Assembly: GCA_027593305.1 (NCBI GenBank) | Contig: JAQCJA010000322.1 | Span: 1-5,854 of the forward strand | DNA length: 5,854 nucleotides | Reading direction: 5' to 3' | From: a bacterium | GTDB taxonomy: Bacteria; Latescibacterota; UBA2968; UBA8231 | In this document: piece after piece, positions 1-5,480 of the stretch | Numbering within the stretch: position 1 is the first letter of the stretch | Layout of the letters: every line of letters starts with the position of its first letter | Program-made: the position numbers and the translations under genes | Notes under the pieces: model-generated | The model's input: the letters and a program-made list of their open reading frames with translations, nothing else | What the model was told of the DNA's origin: nothing | The model's database searches: none

Positions 1-1659
1 GCGCATGGTGTCCTCGTCGTGCTCGACTAAGCTGAGCGTGTTGCCCACGTCCCGGAGGTGCTTCAAGGTGTCGAGGAGGCGCTGATTGTCGCGATGATGC
101 AGTCCGATGGAAGGCTCATCGAGGATGTAGAGCACACCCACCAGGCCTGAACCGATCTGACTGGCCAGGCGGATGCGCTGGGATTCGCCGCCGGAAAGGG
201 TGTGGGCGCCGCGGTCAAGGGTCAGATAGCCGAGGCCGATGTTGTCGAGTACGTCGAGGCGACCACGGATCTCCTTGAGGGCATCCTCCGCGATGATCGT
301 GTTCTCCGCCGACAGTTCAAGGCTGTGAAAGAACTGGCGACTGCCGTCGATGGGCAGTGATGTCAGTGCCGGCAGCGTGGCGCCGCCCAGCAGACAGCTG
401 AGGGCCTCGCGCCGCAACCGGCCACCCTTACAGGATGGACACATTTCGGTGCGTGCATACTGACTGAGTTCCTCCCGAACCCGCGCGTTGGCGTGGTGCA
501 GGCGTTCTTCAACGAACTTGAGGGCCCCTTCGAAGCGGTCATCGTGCGCCCAGGAATGACCACTCTGGTTGGTATAGGTGAACTCGATCTTGCGCGTGCC
601 GAGACCGTGGAGGAAGCCCGTCGTTTGCGCCGCGGACAGGTCCTTCCATGGCGTGTCCAGCGTGAAGCCCAGATGTGCGGCGGCGCCTTCATAGAGATGC
701 TGGCGCCAGCGGTTGCTCGAAATGTCGCCGAGGGGCTCAACGGCACCCTGGTTGATGGTCTTGTCCGGGTCCGGCACGATGAGCCGTTCGCTCATGGAAA
801 CCTTGGTCCCCAGGCCACCACAATCCAGGCACATGCCTGCGGGATTGTTGAAGGAGAACATCTGCGGCGTCGGTTCGACATACGAGATGCCACAGGCGGG
901 GCAATCAGAATTGGCACTGAGCAGCCAGTCGTCGGCGCCATTTTCGTCGGTGACGATCAACGAACCGCCACCGATGCGCAGGGCGTTGTCGACGGCTTCG
1001 TCGAGGCGGGGACGATCCTCGTCGCGCAGGATCAGTCGATCGATGACGACTTCGATGCTGTGGCGGCTGTAGCGGTCGAGCTCGGGCGGGGTATTGAGCG
1101 TCACCAGTTGCCCGTCGACACGGGCCCGCAGGTAGCCGTCGCGCAGCAGCTCCTCGAACAGCTCGTGGTACTCGCCACGACGATTCTCGACGACGGACGC
1201 CATGATCTGGATGCTGCGCCCTTTGGGCAGCGCCGCGATTCGGCCAACGATCTGATCACGTGTCTGGGCGACGATCTGGCCACCACATTCGACGCAGTGC
1301 GGCGTGCCGCAACGGGCGAACAACACGCGCAGGTAGTCGTAGATCTCGGTGATTGTGCCGACGGTTGATCGCGGGTTGGCGCCTCCCGACTTCTGCGAAA
1401 TGGAGATGGTCGGCGCCAGACCGGAGATCTGATCGACATCGGGCTTCTCCATCTGGCCGAGGAATTGCCGTGCGTAGGCAGACAGGGACGAGACATAGCG
1501 TCGCTGACCCTCGGCGTAGAGCGTATCGAAAGCCATGGAGGATTTTCCCGAACCCGACACACCGGTAAAACAGATGAGCCGGTTCTTGGGCAGCTCTAGA
1601 TCGACGTTCTTGAGGTTGTGAACGCGAGCACCGCGCACGCGGAGCCAGCCGGATTCCAT
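1..1659 (-). CDS. uvrA: UvrA, excinuclease ABC subunit A (N-terminal 553 codons; C-terminus beyond left edge)
   Basis: UvrA is the cytoplasmic ATP-dependent DNA-damage sensor of nucleotide excision repair; as a dimer it finds lesions and loads UvrB. The reading frame is open from ATG at 1659 to the left edge, with an in-frame TGA 9 nt upstream of the ATG, so the start cannot lie further out. Visible landmarks are Walker A GVSGSGKS (residues 33-40, K39), the conserved NPRSTVGT stretch (about 95-102), the first zinc module C253-x2-C256-x20-C277-x2-C280, a further CxxC at 407/410, the ABC signature LSGGE (488-492), Walker B ending at D514-E515, and an H-loop histidine at 547. The full protein is usually about 940 residues, so ABC domain I with its insertions is present and ABC domain II is missing. 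C122-x2-C125 lies in the region where the E. coli protein has a C-x2-H pair. A GAGGG Shine-Dalgarno-like site (minus strand, 1667-1663) sits only 3 nt before the start. The gene is divergent from the isomerase gene. I saw no E. coli-type LexA box (CTG-N10-CAG) upstream. Confidence 0.97.
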   Translation of the reverse strand, partial: MESGWLRVRGARVHNLKNVDLELPKNRLICFTGVSGSGKSSMAFDTLYAEGQRRYVSSLSAYARQFLGQMEKPDVDQISGLAPTISISQKSGGANPRSTVGTITEIYDYLRVLFARCGTPHCVECGGQIVAQTRDQIVGRIAALPKGRSIQIMASVVENRRGEYHELFEELLRDGYLRARVDGQLVTLNTPPELDRYSRHSIEVVIDRLILRDEDRPRLDEAVDNALRIGGGSLIVTDENGADDWLLSANSDCPACGISYVEPTPQMFSFNNPAGMCLDCGGLGTKVSMSERLIVPDPDKTINQGAVEPLGDISSNRWRQHLYEGAAAHLGFTLDTPWKDLSAAQTTGFLHGLGTRKIEFTYTNQSGHSWAHDDRFEGALKFVEERLHHANARVREELSQYARTEMCPSCKGGRLRREALSCLLGGATLPALTSLPIDGSRQFFHSLELSAENTIIAEDALKEIRGRLDVLDNIGLGYLTLDRGAHTLSGGESQRIRLASQIGSGLVGVLYILDEPSIGLHHRDNQRLLDTLKHLRDVGNTLSLVEHDEDTMR

Positions 1660-1685
1660 GAGCCCTCAGGATGTGAGACGGTGGT

Positions 1686-1728
1686 GGGTGGTGAAAAAGG
1701 GAACGGGTGGCCAAAAAGGGGAACGTGG
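1686..1728. repeat. Tandem 19/20-bp G- and A-rich direct repeat in the uvrA leader/promoter region
   Basis: Two head-to-tail copies, GGGTGGTGAAAAAGGGAAC (1686-1704) and GGGTGGCCAAAAAGGGGAAC (1705-1724), are followed by GTGG as a possible start of a third. The copies differ at two bases plus one inserted G. The roughly 19-20-bp period is about two helical turns, which would place both copies on the same DNA face. They lie 27 bp or more upstream of the uvrA start codon. They could be paired protein-binding sites, a structured C/U-rich uvrA leader, or a copy of a dispersed repeat; the sequence alone does not distinguish these. Confidence 0.7.
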
Positions 1729-1729
1729 C

Positions 1730-1758
1730 AATCTACTCGGGGGGTGGTACGCGAGCAA
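1730..1758 (-). promoter_or_regulatory. Weak candidate sigma-70 promoter for uvrA
   Basis: On the minus strand, TTGCTC (1758-1753) and TAGATT (1735-1730) are separated by 17 bp. Matches to consensus are 3/6 and 4/6, so this is only suggestive. If used, transcription would start around 1723 and the tandem repeat at 1686-1728 would fall in the first part of the uvrA mRNA leader. Confidence 0.25.
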
Positions 1759-1761
1759 GAC

Positions 1762-1776
1762 GGCAGTCCCTCTGCC
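1762..1776. promoter_or_regulatory. Small inverted repeat just upstream of the -35 box (possible operator)
   Basis: GGCAG-N5-CTGCC is a perfect 5-bp-arm inverted repeat ending 7 bp before the TTGACG -35 element at 1784. This is where an activator or repressor dimer could sit on a divergent promoter. The arms are short and could arise by chance. Confidence 0.3.
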
Positions 1777-1783
1777 AATTCGA

Positions 1784-1812
1784 TTGACGCTCTGAGAAGG
1801 GCTGGCTATACT
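1784..1812 (+). promoter_or_regulatory. Near-consensus sigma-70 promoter for the isomerase-thpR unit
   Basis: TTGACG (1784-1789, 5/6) and TATACT (1807-1812, 5/6) are separated by exactly 17 bp. Transcription would begin near 1819-1820, giving a leader of about 40 nt before ATG 1859. It is the best promoter match I found in the window and lies correctly upstream of a gene with a good ribosome binding site. Confidence 0.75.
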
Positions 1813-1858
1813 CGCCCGCCGAGCCTCATTTTGACCATTTCAACAGGAAGGTCCGTTC

Positions 1859-2677
1859 ATGATCAAGCTGGGTGCCAACACCGTTCTGTTCGCCGGGTAC
1901 GACCTGGAAACGGCTCTCAAGCACATCTCCTGGGCGGGATACGACGGCGCCGAGCTGTCGGCGATCAAGGGCATGTGTGAGCATCTCGATCTCGATCGCT
2001 GGCGGACACAGGCGGCCGACATCAAGGCGCTGGCCGAGACCTATGAACTGTCGTTGACGGCGATGGAGGTGGCCAGCCTGAATGAGGAACGCCTCCTGCT
2101 GGCCTATGAGGCGGCAGCGGGTCTCGGCATCCCCGTGGTCAACGTGGGTCCCGGCGGCAAGGCAGGCAGCGACGAGGACCTGGCAGCGCAGATCGATCTG
2201 CTGGCGAAGATGTCGGACAAGGCCCATGCCCACGGGGTGCGCCTCTGCGTGAAGGCCCACGTGGGGCAGTCGATCCACGACACGCCGACAACCTTGAAGG
2301 CCCTGGCGCAGATCGATTCACCAGGGTTCGGCATCGACATGGACCCGAGCCACATCTTCCGTGCCGATGGCGGCGAAGATGTGGTGGCAGCGCTGCGTGC
2401 CGTTGTGTCCCGCATGGGGCACGTGCACATCCGTGATTGTCCCGCCGCTTCCAGGGGGACCGAGGGTCCTCCCGGCCCGCCAGAGCAGCAGGCCTGCGGG
2501 CGCGGCGGCATCGATCTGGCCGGCTATCTCCGCGTGTTGCATGAAGCCGGGATCGATATCGCCGTGAATCTCGAAGTCATCGGCGCTAGGGAGTACGAAC
2601 TGTCGCGCGTGGCGACCATCGCCGCCGAAAGCCGTGGCTACCTCCATGCCTGCCTGAAGGCCGTTGGCGCGAGGTGA
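1859..2677 (+). CDS. Sugar-phosphate isomerase/epimerase-like TIM-barrel protein (xylose isomerase-like, IolE/AP-endonuclease-2 fold)
   Basis: A 272-residue cytoplasmic protein of the xylose-isomerase-like TIM-barrel family (typically 250-300 residues), whose members isomerise or epimerise sugars, inososes or hydroxypyruvate using a divalent metal. Supporting motifs are the N-terminal beta strand KLGANTVLF followed by GYDGAEL (27-33), DPSH (162-165), HVHIRD (188-193) and NLEVIGA (237-243). By comparison with epimerases such as D-tagatose 3-epimerase, the metal set would be Glu/Asp/His/Glu. Here D162, H188 and E239 fit, but the first position reads LCVKAHVG with K132 in place of the usual Glu. 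A Gly/Pro/Gln-rich loop (about 200-216) precedes the final strand and may cover the active site. AGGAAGG (1845-1851) is 7 nt before ATG, and a strong promoter lies at 1784-1812. thpR follows after 18 nt. The substrate cannot be told; related members act in inositol and other sugar catabolism. Confidence 0.85.
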   Translation: MIKLGANTVLFAGYDLETALKHISWAGYDGAELSAIKGMCEHLDLDRWRTQAADIKALAETYELSLTAMEVASLNEERLLLAYEAAAGLGIPVVNVGPGGKAGSDEDLAAQIDLLAKMSDKAHAHGVRLCVKAHVGQSIHDTPTTLKALAQIDSPGFGIDMDPSHIFRADGGEDVVAALRAVVSRMGHVHIRDCPAASRGTEGPPGPPEQQACGRGGIDLAGYLRVLHEAGIDIAVNLEVIGAREYELSRVATIAAESRGYLHACLKAVGAR

Positions 2678-2695
2678 TGGATCCGCGAAGGTTGT

Positions 2696-3301
2696 GTGTC
2701 CGCTGAAAAACAGCCGCCTTCGGTACTTCTGCCGCCCCGGCTCTTCATCGCCGCTGGTCTGCCGTCGTCGGCACAGGTTTTTCTGGACGGGACCGTTCAG
2801 AACGTCGCCGCCCAGTGGCCTGCGACGGCTGTTCGCTGGACGGCCAGCGGCCATCACCACCTGACGCTGCGCTTCCTGGGCGACACCGAAACGGCGCGGG
2901 TCGCCGCCCTGACGCGGCTCGTGGATGGCGTCGCCACCATGGCGGCGCCTTTCCAACTCGAGTTTGGCAGCCCCGGAGTGTTCCCTGCGAATGGCCCGGC
3001 GAAGGTATTGTGGATGGGGCTGCAGCCTGATGCGGGAGAAGCCCAACTCAGGCTCCTGCAGCAACGGCTTGAGCGCGGCCTGCAGGATCTTGGCTGGGAG
3101 GCCGAGACCCGACCCTACCGGCCCCACCTGACCCTGGGTCGCGTGCGGGCCGGTTCGCACCAGCCGCTGCACGACTGGCACCGGGCCGCGGCGGCGACCC
3201 ACAGCTTTCCCGTCACCGAGATCCTGCTCATGCGCAGCGAGCTGCACCCCGCCGGCGCACGTTACAACAGGGTGTACGCCGCGCCGCTGGTGGGCCCGTG
3301 A
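2696..3301 (+). CDS. thpR: RNA 2',3'-cyclic phosphodiesterase (ThpR/LigT family, 2H phosphoesterase)
   Basis: This 201-residue protein belongs to the 2H phosphoesterases, which open 2',3'-cyclic phosphates on RNA ends and in vitro can join tRNA halves through 2'-5' bonds. The two hallmark HxTx motifs are H55-L-T57 within HLTLRFLGD and H144-L-T146 within RPHLTLGRV, and the spacing and total length are normal for the family. The start must be the GTG at 2696. The frame opens only after the isomerase TGA at 2675-2677, which is in the same frame, and no ATG comes before Met82. GAAGG (2687-2691) lies 4 nt upstream. This gives about 14 residues before RLFIA, where family members usually begin. It is 18 nt behind the isomerase and almost certainly co-transcribed with it, but no functional link is evident; thpR is found in many unrelated neighbourhoods. 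Confidence 0.93.
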   Translation: MSAEKQPPSVLLPPRLFIAAGLPSSAQVFLDGTVQNVAAQWPATAVRWTASGHHHLTLRFLGDTETARVAALTRLVDGVATMAAPFQLEFGSPGVFPANGPAKVLWMGLQPDAGEAQLRLLQQRLERGLQDLGWEAETRPYRPHLTLGRVRAGSHQPLHDWHRAAAATHSFPVTEILLMRSELHPAGARYNRVYAAPLVGP

Positions 3302-3384
3302 CAAGGATGCGGCGCTCGTGCCAAGGGCAGAGCAGCAGACGATGGGCAGCTTCGGCGACGAGAGGGCGTGCAGCACCTGCGGCA

Positions 3385-3426
3385 ATCAACGGCGTAGTTG
3401 GATCAACGGCGTAGCTGGATCAAACG
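3385..3426. repeat. 17-bp tandem repeat in the thpR-creatininase spacer
   Basis: ATCAACGGCGTAGTTGG (3385-3401) is followed directly by ATCAACGGCGTAGCTGG (3402-3418), differing at one base, then by a partial third copy ATCAAACG (3419-3426). It lies in the 158-bp non-coding spacer between thpR and the creatininase gene. The period is not a multiple of three, which argues against coding. It could be a slippage-generated repeat or tandem regulator-binding sites. I see no convincing -10/-35 pair around it. Confidence 0.75.
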
Positions 3427-3427
3427 A

Positions 3428-3443
3428 TATCCCCTGTGGGATA
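3428..3443. promoter_or_regulatory. Hairpin/operator-like inverted repeat just before the creatininase ribosome binding site
   Basis: TATCCC-CTGT-GGGATA is a perfect 6-bp inverted repeat with a 4-nt loop, ending 3 nt before the GAGGAG Shine-Dalgarno site. In RNA it would be a compact stem-loop next to the ribosome landing site; in DNA it would be a 16-bp dyad suitable for a dimeric regulator. It immediately follows the 17-bp tandem repeat, so the spacer concentrates several ordered elements. Confidence 0.45.
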
Positions 3444-3446
3444 CAC

Positions 3447-3452
3447 GAGGAG
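3447..3452 (+). promoter_or_regulatory. Ribosome binding site that fixes the creatininase start at 3460
   Basis: GAGGAG lies 7 nt before ATG 3460. An upstream in-frame GTG at 3436 would give 8 extra residues but has no Shine-Dalgarno sequence and falls inside the inverted repeat, so ATG 3460 is preferred. Confidence 0.8.
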
Positions 3453-3459
3453 CGCAACG

Positions 3460-4224
3460 ATGGCTGGAAGACCCTGGGTACTGGCGGAGACCAACTGGAA
3501 GGAGGTGGAGGCGACAGACTATGAGGTCGTCGTCCTGCCGTGGGGAGCGACGGAGGCGCACAACTACCACCTGCCGTACTCAACGGACGTGATCCAGTGT
3601 GATCAGGTTGCGCAGGCTGCAGCGGCGCAGGCATGGAGTCGCGGGGCGAAGGTCATCGTTCTGCCGACGGTCCCTTTTGGCGTGAATACGGGCCAGATCG
3701 ACATCAAACTTGACATCAATATGAACCCCTCGACGCAGTTGGCCGTACTGCGTGATATCTGCGATGTCCTGGAGCATCAGGGCATCCCCAAGTTCGTCAT
3801 CCTCAATGGTCACGGGGCCAACGATTTCCGTCAGATTGTGCGCGAACTCTGGCCGCAGTACGAGATGTTTCTGTGCACGCTGAACTGGTACAATTTCCTC
3901 GAGGATGGCATCTTCGACGATCCCGGCGACCATGCGGGGGAGATGGAGACCAGCCTCATACAGCACTGCGCCCCGGATCTGGTGCGGCCCCTGTCTGAAG
4001 CGGGTGATGGCGCCGAACGGAAGTTCCGCATCCCGGCATTACGCGACGGGCTCGTGTGGACACAGCGCGATTGGGTGGCAGCGACGGCCGACACCGGCGT
4101 CGGCAACCCGGCGACGGCGACGGCTGCCAAGGGCCAGCGCTGCCTGGAGCAGGTCAGCAGCCGCATCGCAGATTTCTTCGTTGATCTGGCCGACGCGGAT
4201 CTCGACGACCTCTACGAAGCCTGA
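3460..4224 (+). CDS. Creatininase-family metal-dependent amidohydrolase
   Basis: A 254-residue cytoplasmic protein of the creatininase family, binuclear-metal enzymes that open cyclic amides or hydrolyse amide bonds (creatinine amidohydrolase, formamide hydrolases of flavin biosynthesis, the mycofactocin peptidase MftE). Family signatures occur in order: LPWGATEAHNYHLPYSTD (26-43) with candidate ligands E32, H34 and D43, NGHGAND (116-122) with H118, and DHAGEMETS (157-165) with E161; a C-terminal GVGNPATATAAKG block (213-225) matches the usual substrate-side element. Length is typical. The first motif is HNYHLPYSTD rather than the more common HGPHLPLGTD, so it probably belongs to a side branch and its substrate should not be assumed to be creatinine. 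The small protein gene begins 17 nt downstream and the SDR after that, suggesting one transcription unit. The 158-bp spacer to thpR contains repeats but no clear promoter. Confidence 0.88.
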   Translation: MAGRPWVLAETNWKEVEATDYEVVVLPWGATEAHNYHLPYSTDVIQCDQVAQAAAAQAWSRGAKVIVLPTVPFGVNTGQIDIKLDINMNPSTQLAVLRDICDVLEHQGIPKFVILNGHGANDFRQIVRELWPQYEMFLCTLNWYNFLEDGIFDDPGDHAGEMETSLIQHCAPDLVRPLSEAGDGAERKFRIPALRDGLVWTQRDWVAATADTGVGNPATATAAKGQRCLEQVSSRIADFFVDLADADLDDLYEA

Positions 4225-4241
4225 AGGAATACAGATACGGG

Positions 4242-4269
4242 TTGATTCACGCAGGCGCTGACATAGATT
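4242..4269 (+). promoter_or_regulatory. Weak promoter-like pair at the 5' end of the small-protein gene
   Basis: TTGATT (4242-4247, 4/6) and TAGATT (4264-4269, 4/6) are spaced by 16 bp in a locally AT-richer stretch. If real, transcription would start close to ATG 4278 or upstream of ATG 4293, giving a very short or absent leader, which would fit the lack of a Shine-Dalgarno site there. It is a weak match and may be chance. Confidence 0.2.
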
Positions 4270-4568
4270 CAGATGAAATGAATTCAGCAGATATGGAAAA
4301 CGACCACGAACCCGAGAGCGGCGCAGGCGCGAACGCCGATGCCACCCCTGACGTCGGTGACGGCAGTCGGCGGCAGTTCATCCGTAAGCTCGCCTGGGTG
4401 GCACCAGTGATCGAAACGGTGCTGCTGAGTGACAGCGCCTTTGCCGGTGGCGACAACAGCCAGGCCAACAAGCCGCAGCGCCGGCAGCAACGTCGGCAGG
4501 TGTCACCACGCCCGGGTCAGGGCAACGCGCCGCCGCCGCCGCCGCCGGCTCCTGGCGGCGGGGGGTAA
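4242..4568 (+). CDS. Small protein of unknown function with twin-arginine-like signal segment and Pro6/Gly4 C-terminus
   Basis: I do not recognise the family with certainty. From TTG 4242 the product is 108 residues; ATG 4278 (96 aa) and ATG 4293 (91 aa) are alternative starts. None has a good ribosome site; the nearest, AAGGA at 4224-4228, is 13 nt before TTG. Layout: an acidic, Gly/Ala-rich N-terminus (1-41); SRRQFIRK (42-49), close to the Tat pattern SRRxFLK; a short hydrophobic run (50-62) interrupted by Glu58; SDSAFA (63-68), which looks like a signal-peptidase site before Gly-Gly; a basic Gln/Arg-rich stretch (78-90); and a tail of six prolines, Ala-Pro and four glycines. There is no cysteine. 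Small proteins with an RR-F-K-x-AW-x-AP-V segment ending in AxA recur in proteobacteria as uncharacterised Tat-signal proteins; this is general family knowledge, not a search result. It sits between the creatininase and SDR genes with 17- and 9-nt gaps, so a role with them is an inference. Confidence 0.65.
   Translation: MIHAGADIDSDEMNSADMENDHEPESGAGANADATPDVGDGSRRQFIRKLAWVAPVIETVLLSDSAFAGGDNSQANKPQRRQQRRQVSPRPGQGNAPPPPPPAPGGGG
4530..4565 (+). repeat. CCG trinucleotide repeat and GC hairpin at the end of the small-protein gene
   Basis: Six consecutive CCG codons (4530-4547) encode the proline run. CCGCCGCC (4539-4546) can pair with GGCGGCGG (4554-4561) around a 7-nt loop, and the right arm runs on as G's to 4565, just before the TAA. 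There is no T-tract, so it is not a standard terminator. It lies 12 nt before the SDR start codon, which lacks a clear ribosome site, so the hairpin may affect SDR translation or mRNA stability. The triplet run is prone to slippage that changes the proline count in frame. Confidence 0.6.
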
Positions 4569-4577
4569 CCCAGCAAC

Positions 4578-5369
4578 ATGACCAGCAACTTCACGGGCAC
4601 CACCGTCATCGTCACCGGTGGCGCCAAGGGCATCGGACGCGGTATCTGTCTGGGCTTTGCCCGGGCGGGTGCAGCGGTTCTGTGTGCCGACATCGACACA
4701 GCAGCAGGCGTCGAGCTGGCCGCCGAGCCAATCAGTGGCACCGGCGAGATCCGCTTTCAGCGAGCCGACGCGTCACAGGCGTCGGCTTGCCAGGGGCTGG
4801 TCGACACGGCAACCGAACTGTGGGGCGGCGCCGGTGTTGTCTGCAATAACGTCGGCATCCAACCGACCGACTGTTATCTGCCGGCGCACGAACTCAGCGA
4901 AGCTGCCTGGGATCGTATCATCAACGTCAATCTCAAGTCGGCGTTCCTCATGACGCGGGCCTGTATTCCCGGCATGATCACCCGCCGCAAGGGTGTCATC
5001 ATCAACACCGCCAGCGTGCAGGGGCTGCAGTCGGCCAAAGGTGTCTCCGCCTATGCCGCCAGCAAGGGCGGCATCCTGTCGTTGACGCGGCAACTGGCGC
5101 TGGAGTACGCAGAGTACGGCATCCGCGTGCTGGCCGTGAACCCTGGCACGATCGACACCCCCCTCGTCGACGAAGCGCTGGCAGCTGTCGGTGGCGACGA
5201 GGCGGCGGCGCGTGTCCACATGGCGGCCCTGCATCCACTGGGCCGTATCGGCCAGCCCGAAGACGTGGCCAACCTCGTCATGTTTCTCGCCAGTGATGGC
5301 GCCTCATTCATGACGGGTGAGAATATCTGTGTGGACGGCGGCCTCATGGCGCGGGGATCCTGGGGATGA
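4578..5369 (+). CDS. SDR family NAD(P)-dependent oxidoreductase (classical type)
   Basis: A 263-residue classical short-chain dehydrogenase/reductase, which interconverts an alcohol and a ketone using a nicotinamide cofactor. Seen: the cofactor glycine motif TGGAKGIG (13-20); D38 at the end of the second beta strand, which favours NAD over NADP; NNVG (90-93) in place of the usual NNAG; the catalytic tetrad N118, S146, Y159 and K163 (YAASK); NPGTIDTP (188-195); and a C-terminal MTGENICVDGG (245-255), typical of the FabG/glucose-dehydrogenase-like group. Length is normal and no insertion of the mycofactocin-dependent SDR type is visible near the cofactor site. No Shine-Dalgarno site is obvious before ATG 4578. 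The small-protein stop is 9 nt away, so translational coupling is likely. Its place after an isomerase-like protein and an amidohydrolase suggests small-molecule catabolism, but the substrate is unknown. Confidence 0.93.
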   Translation: MTSNFTGTTVIVTGGAKGIGRGICLGFARAGAAVLCADIDTAAGVELAAEPISGTGEIRFQRADASQASACQGLVDTATELWGGAGVVCNNVGIQPTDCYLPAHELSEAAWDRIINVNLKSAFLMTRACIPGMITRRKGVIINTASVQGLQSAKGVSAYAASKGGILSLTRQLALEYAEYGIRVLAVNPGTIDTPLVDEALAAVGGDEAAARVHMAALHPLGRIGQPEDVANLVMFLASDGASFMTGENICVDGGLMARGSWG

Positions 5370-5480
5370 GTTCTGTAAAAAGTTGATATTTTCCATTGAA
5401 TTTGGATACCTTGGTAGGTAAGTTGCTTGCAGTCTCAATGACACACTGAGAATACTTCACTATGGGTTCCAGTGTTTCTG

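Noticed and set aside
493..1368. Long plus-strand open frame (291 codons) opposite uvrA
   Set aside because: It lies in the codon-register antisense frame of uvrA, which is certain from Walker, zinc and signature motifs. High-GC codon bias keeps this frame free of stops, and its translation has no recognisable domain.
1681..1745. G-quadruplex in the G-rich stretch upstream of uvrA
   Set aside because: Runs of three or more G exist, but the loops between them are long (about 10 nt twice), so a stable quadruplex is doubtful.
1660..1858. E. coli-type SOS box for uvrA
   Set aside because: I scanned the intergenic region for CTG-N10-CAG and found no match. Other phyla use different LexA sites, so this does not exclude SOS control.
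1826..2278. Minus-strand open frame of 150 codons
   Set aside because: It is a shadow of the isomerase gene and also overlaps that gene's promoter-proximal leader and ribosome site.
2318..3385. Minus-strand open frame of 355 codons
   Set aside because: It is antisense to the isomerase C-terminus and to thpR, both supported by motifs; its translation is Arg/Gly/Pro-rich with no domain pattern.
3436..3459. GTG 3436 as the creatininase start
   Set aside because: It has no Shine-Dalgarno site and lies within the TATCCC/GGGATA dyad; ATG 3460 has GAGGAG at 7 nt and starts where the family fold begins.
3580..3966. Minus-strand open frame of 128 codons opposite the creatininase gene
   Set aside because: The plus-strand frame carries the complete set of creatininase motifs; the antisense frame has none.
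3460..5369. A mycofactocin locus
   Set aside because: No radical-SAM maturase, MftB-like protein, glycosyltransferase or MftA-like C-terminus is present, and the SDR lacks the cofactor-site insertion of mycofactocin-dependent SDRs.
5370..5460. Intrinsic terminator after the SDR gene
   Set aside because: The only dyad (TCTCA-N9-TGAGA) is short, AT-rich and not followed by a T-run.
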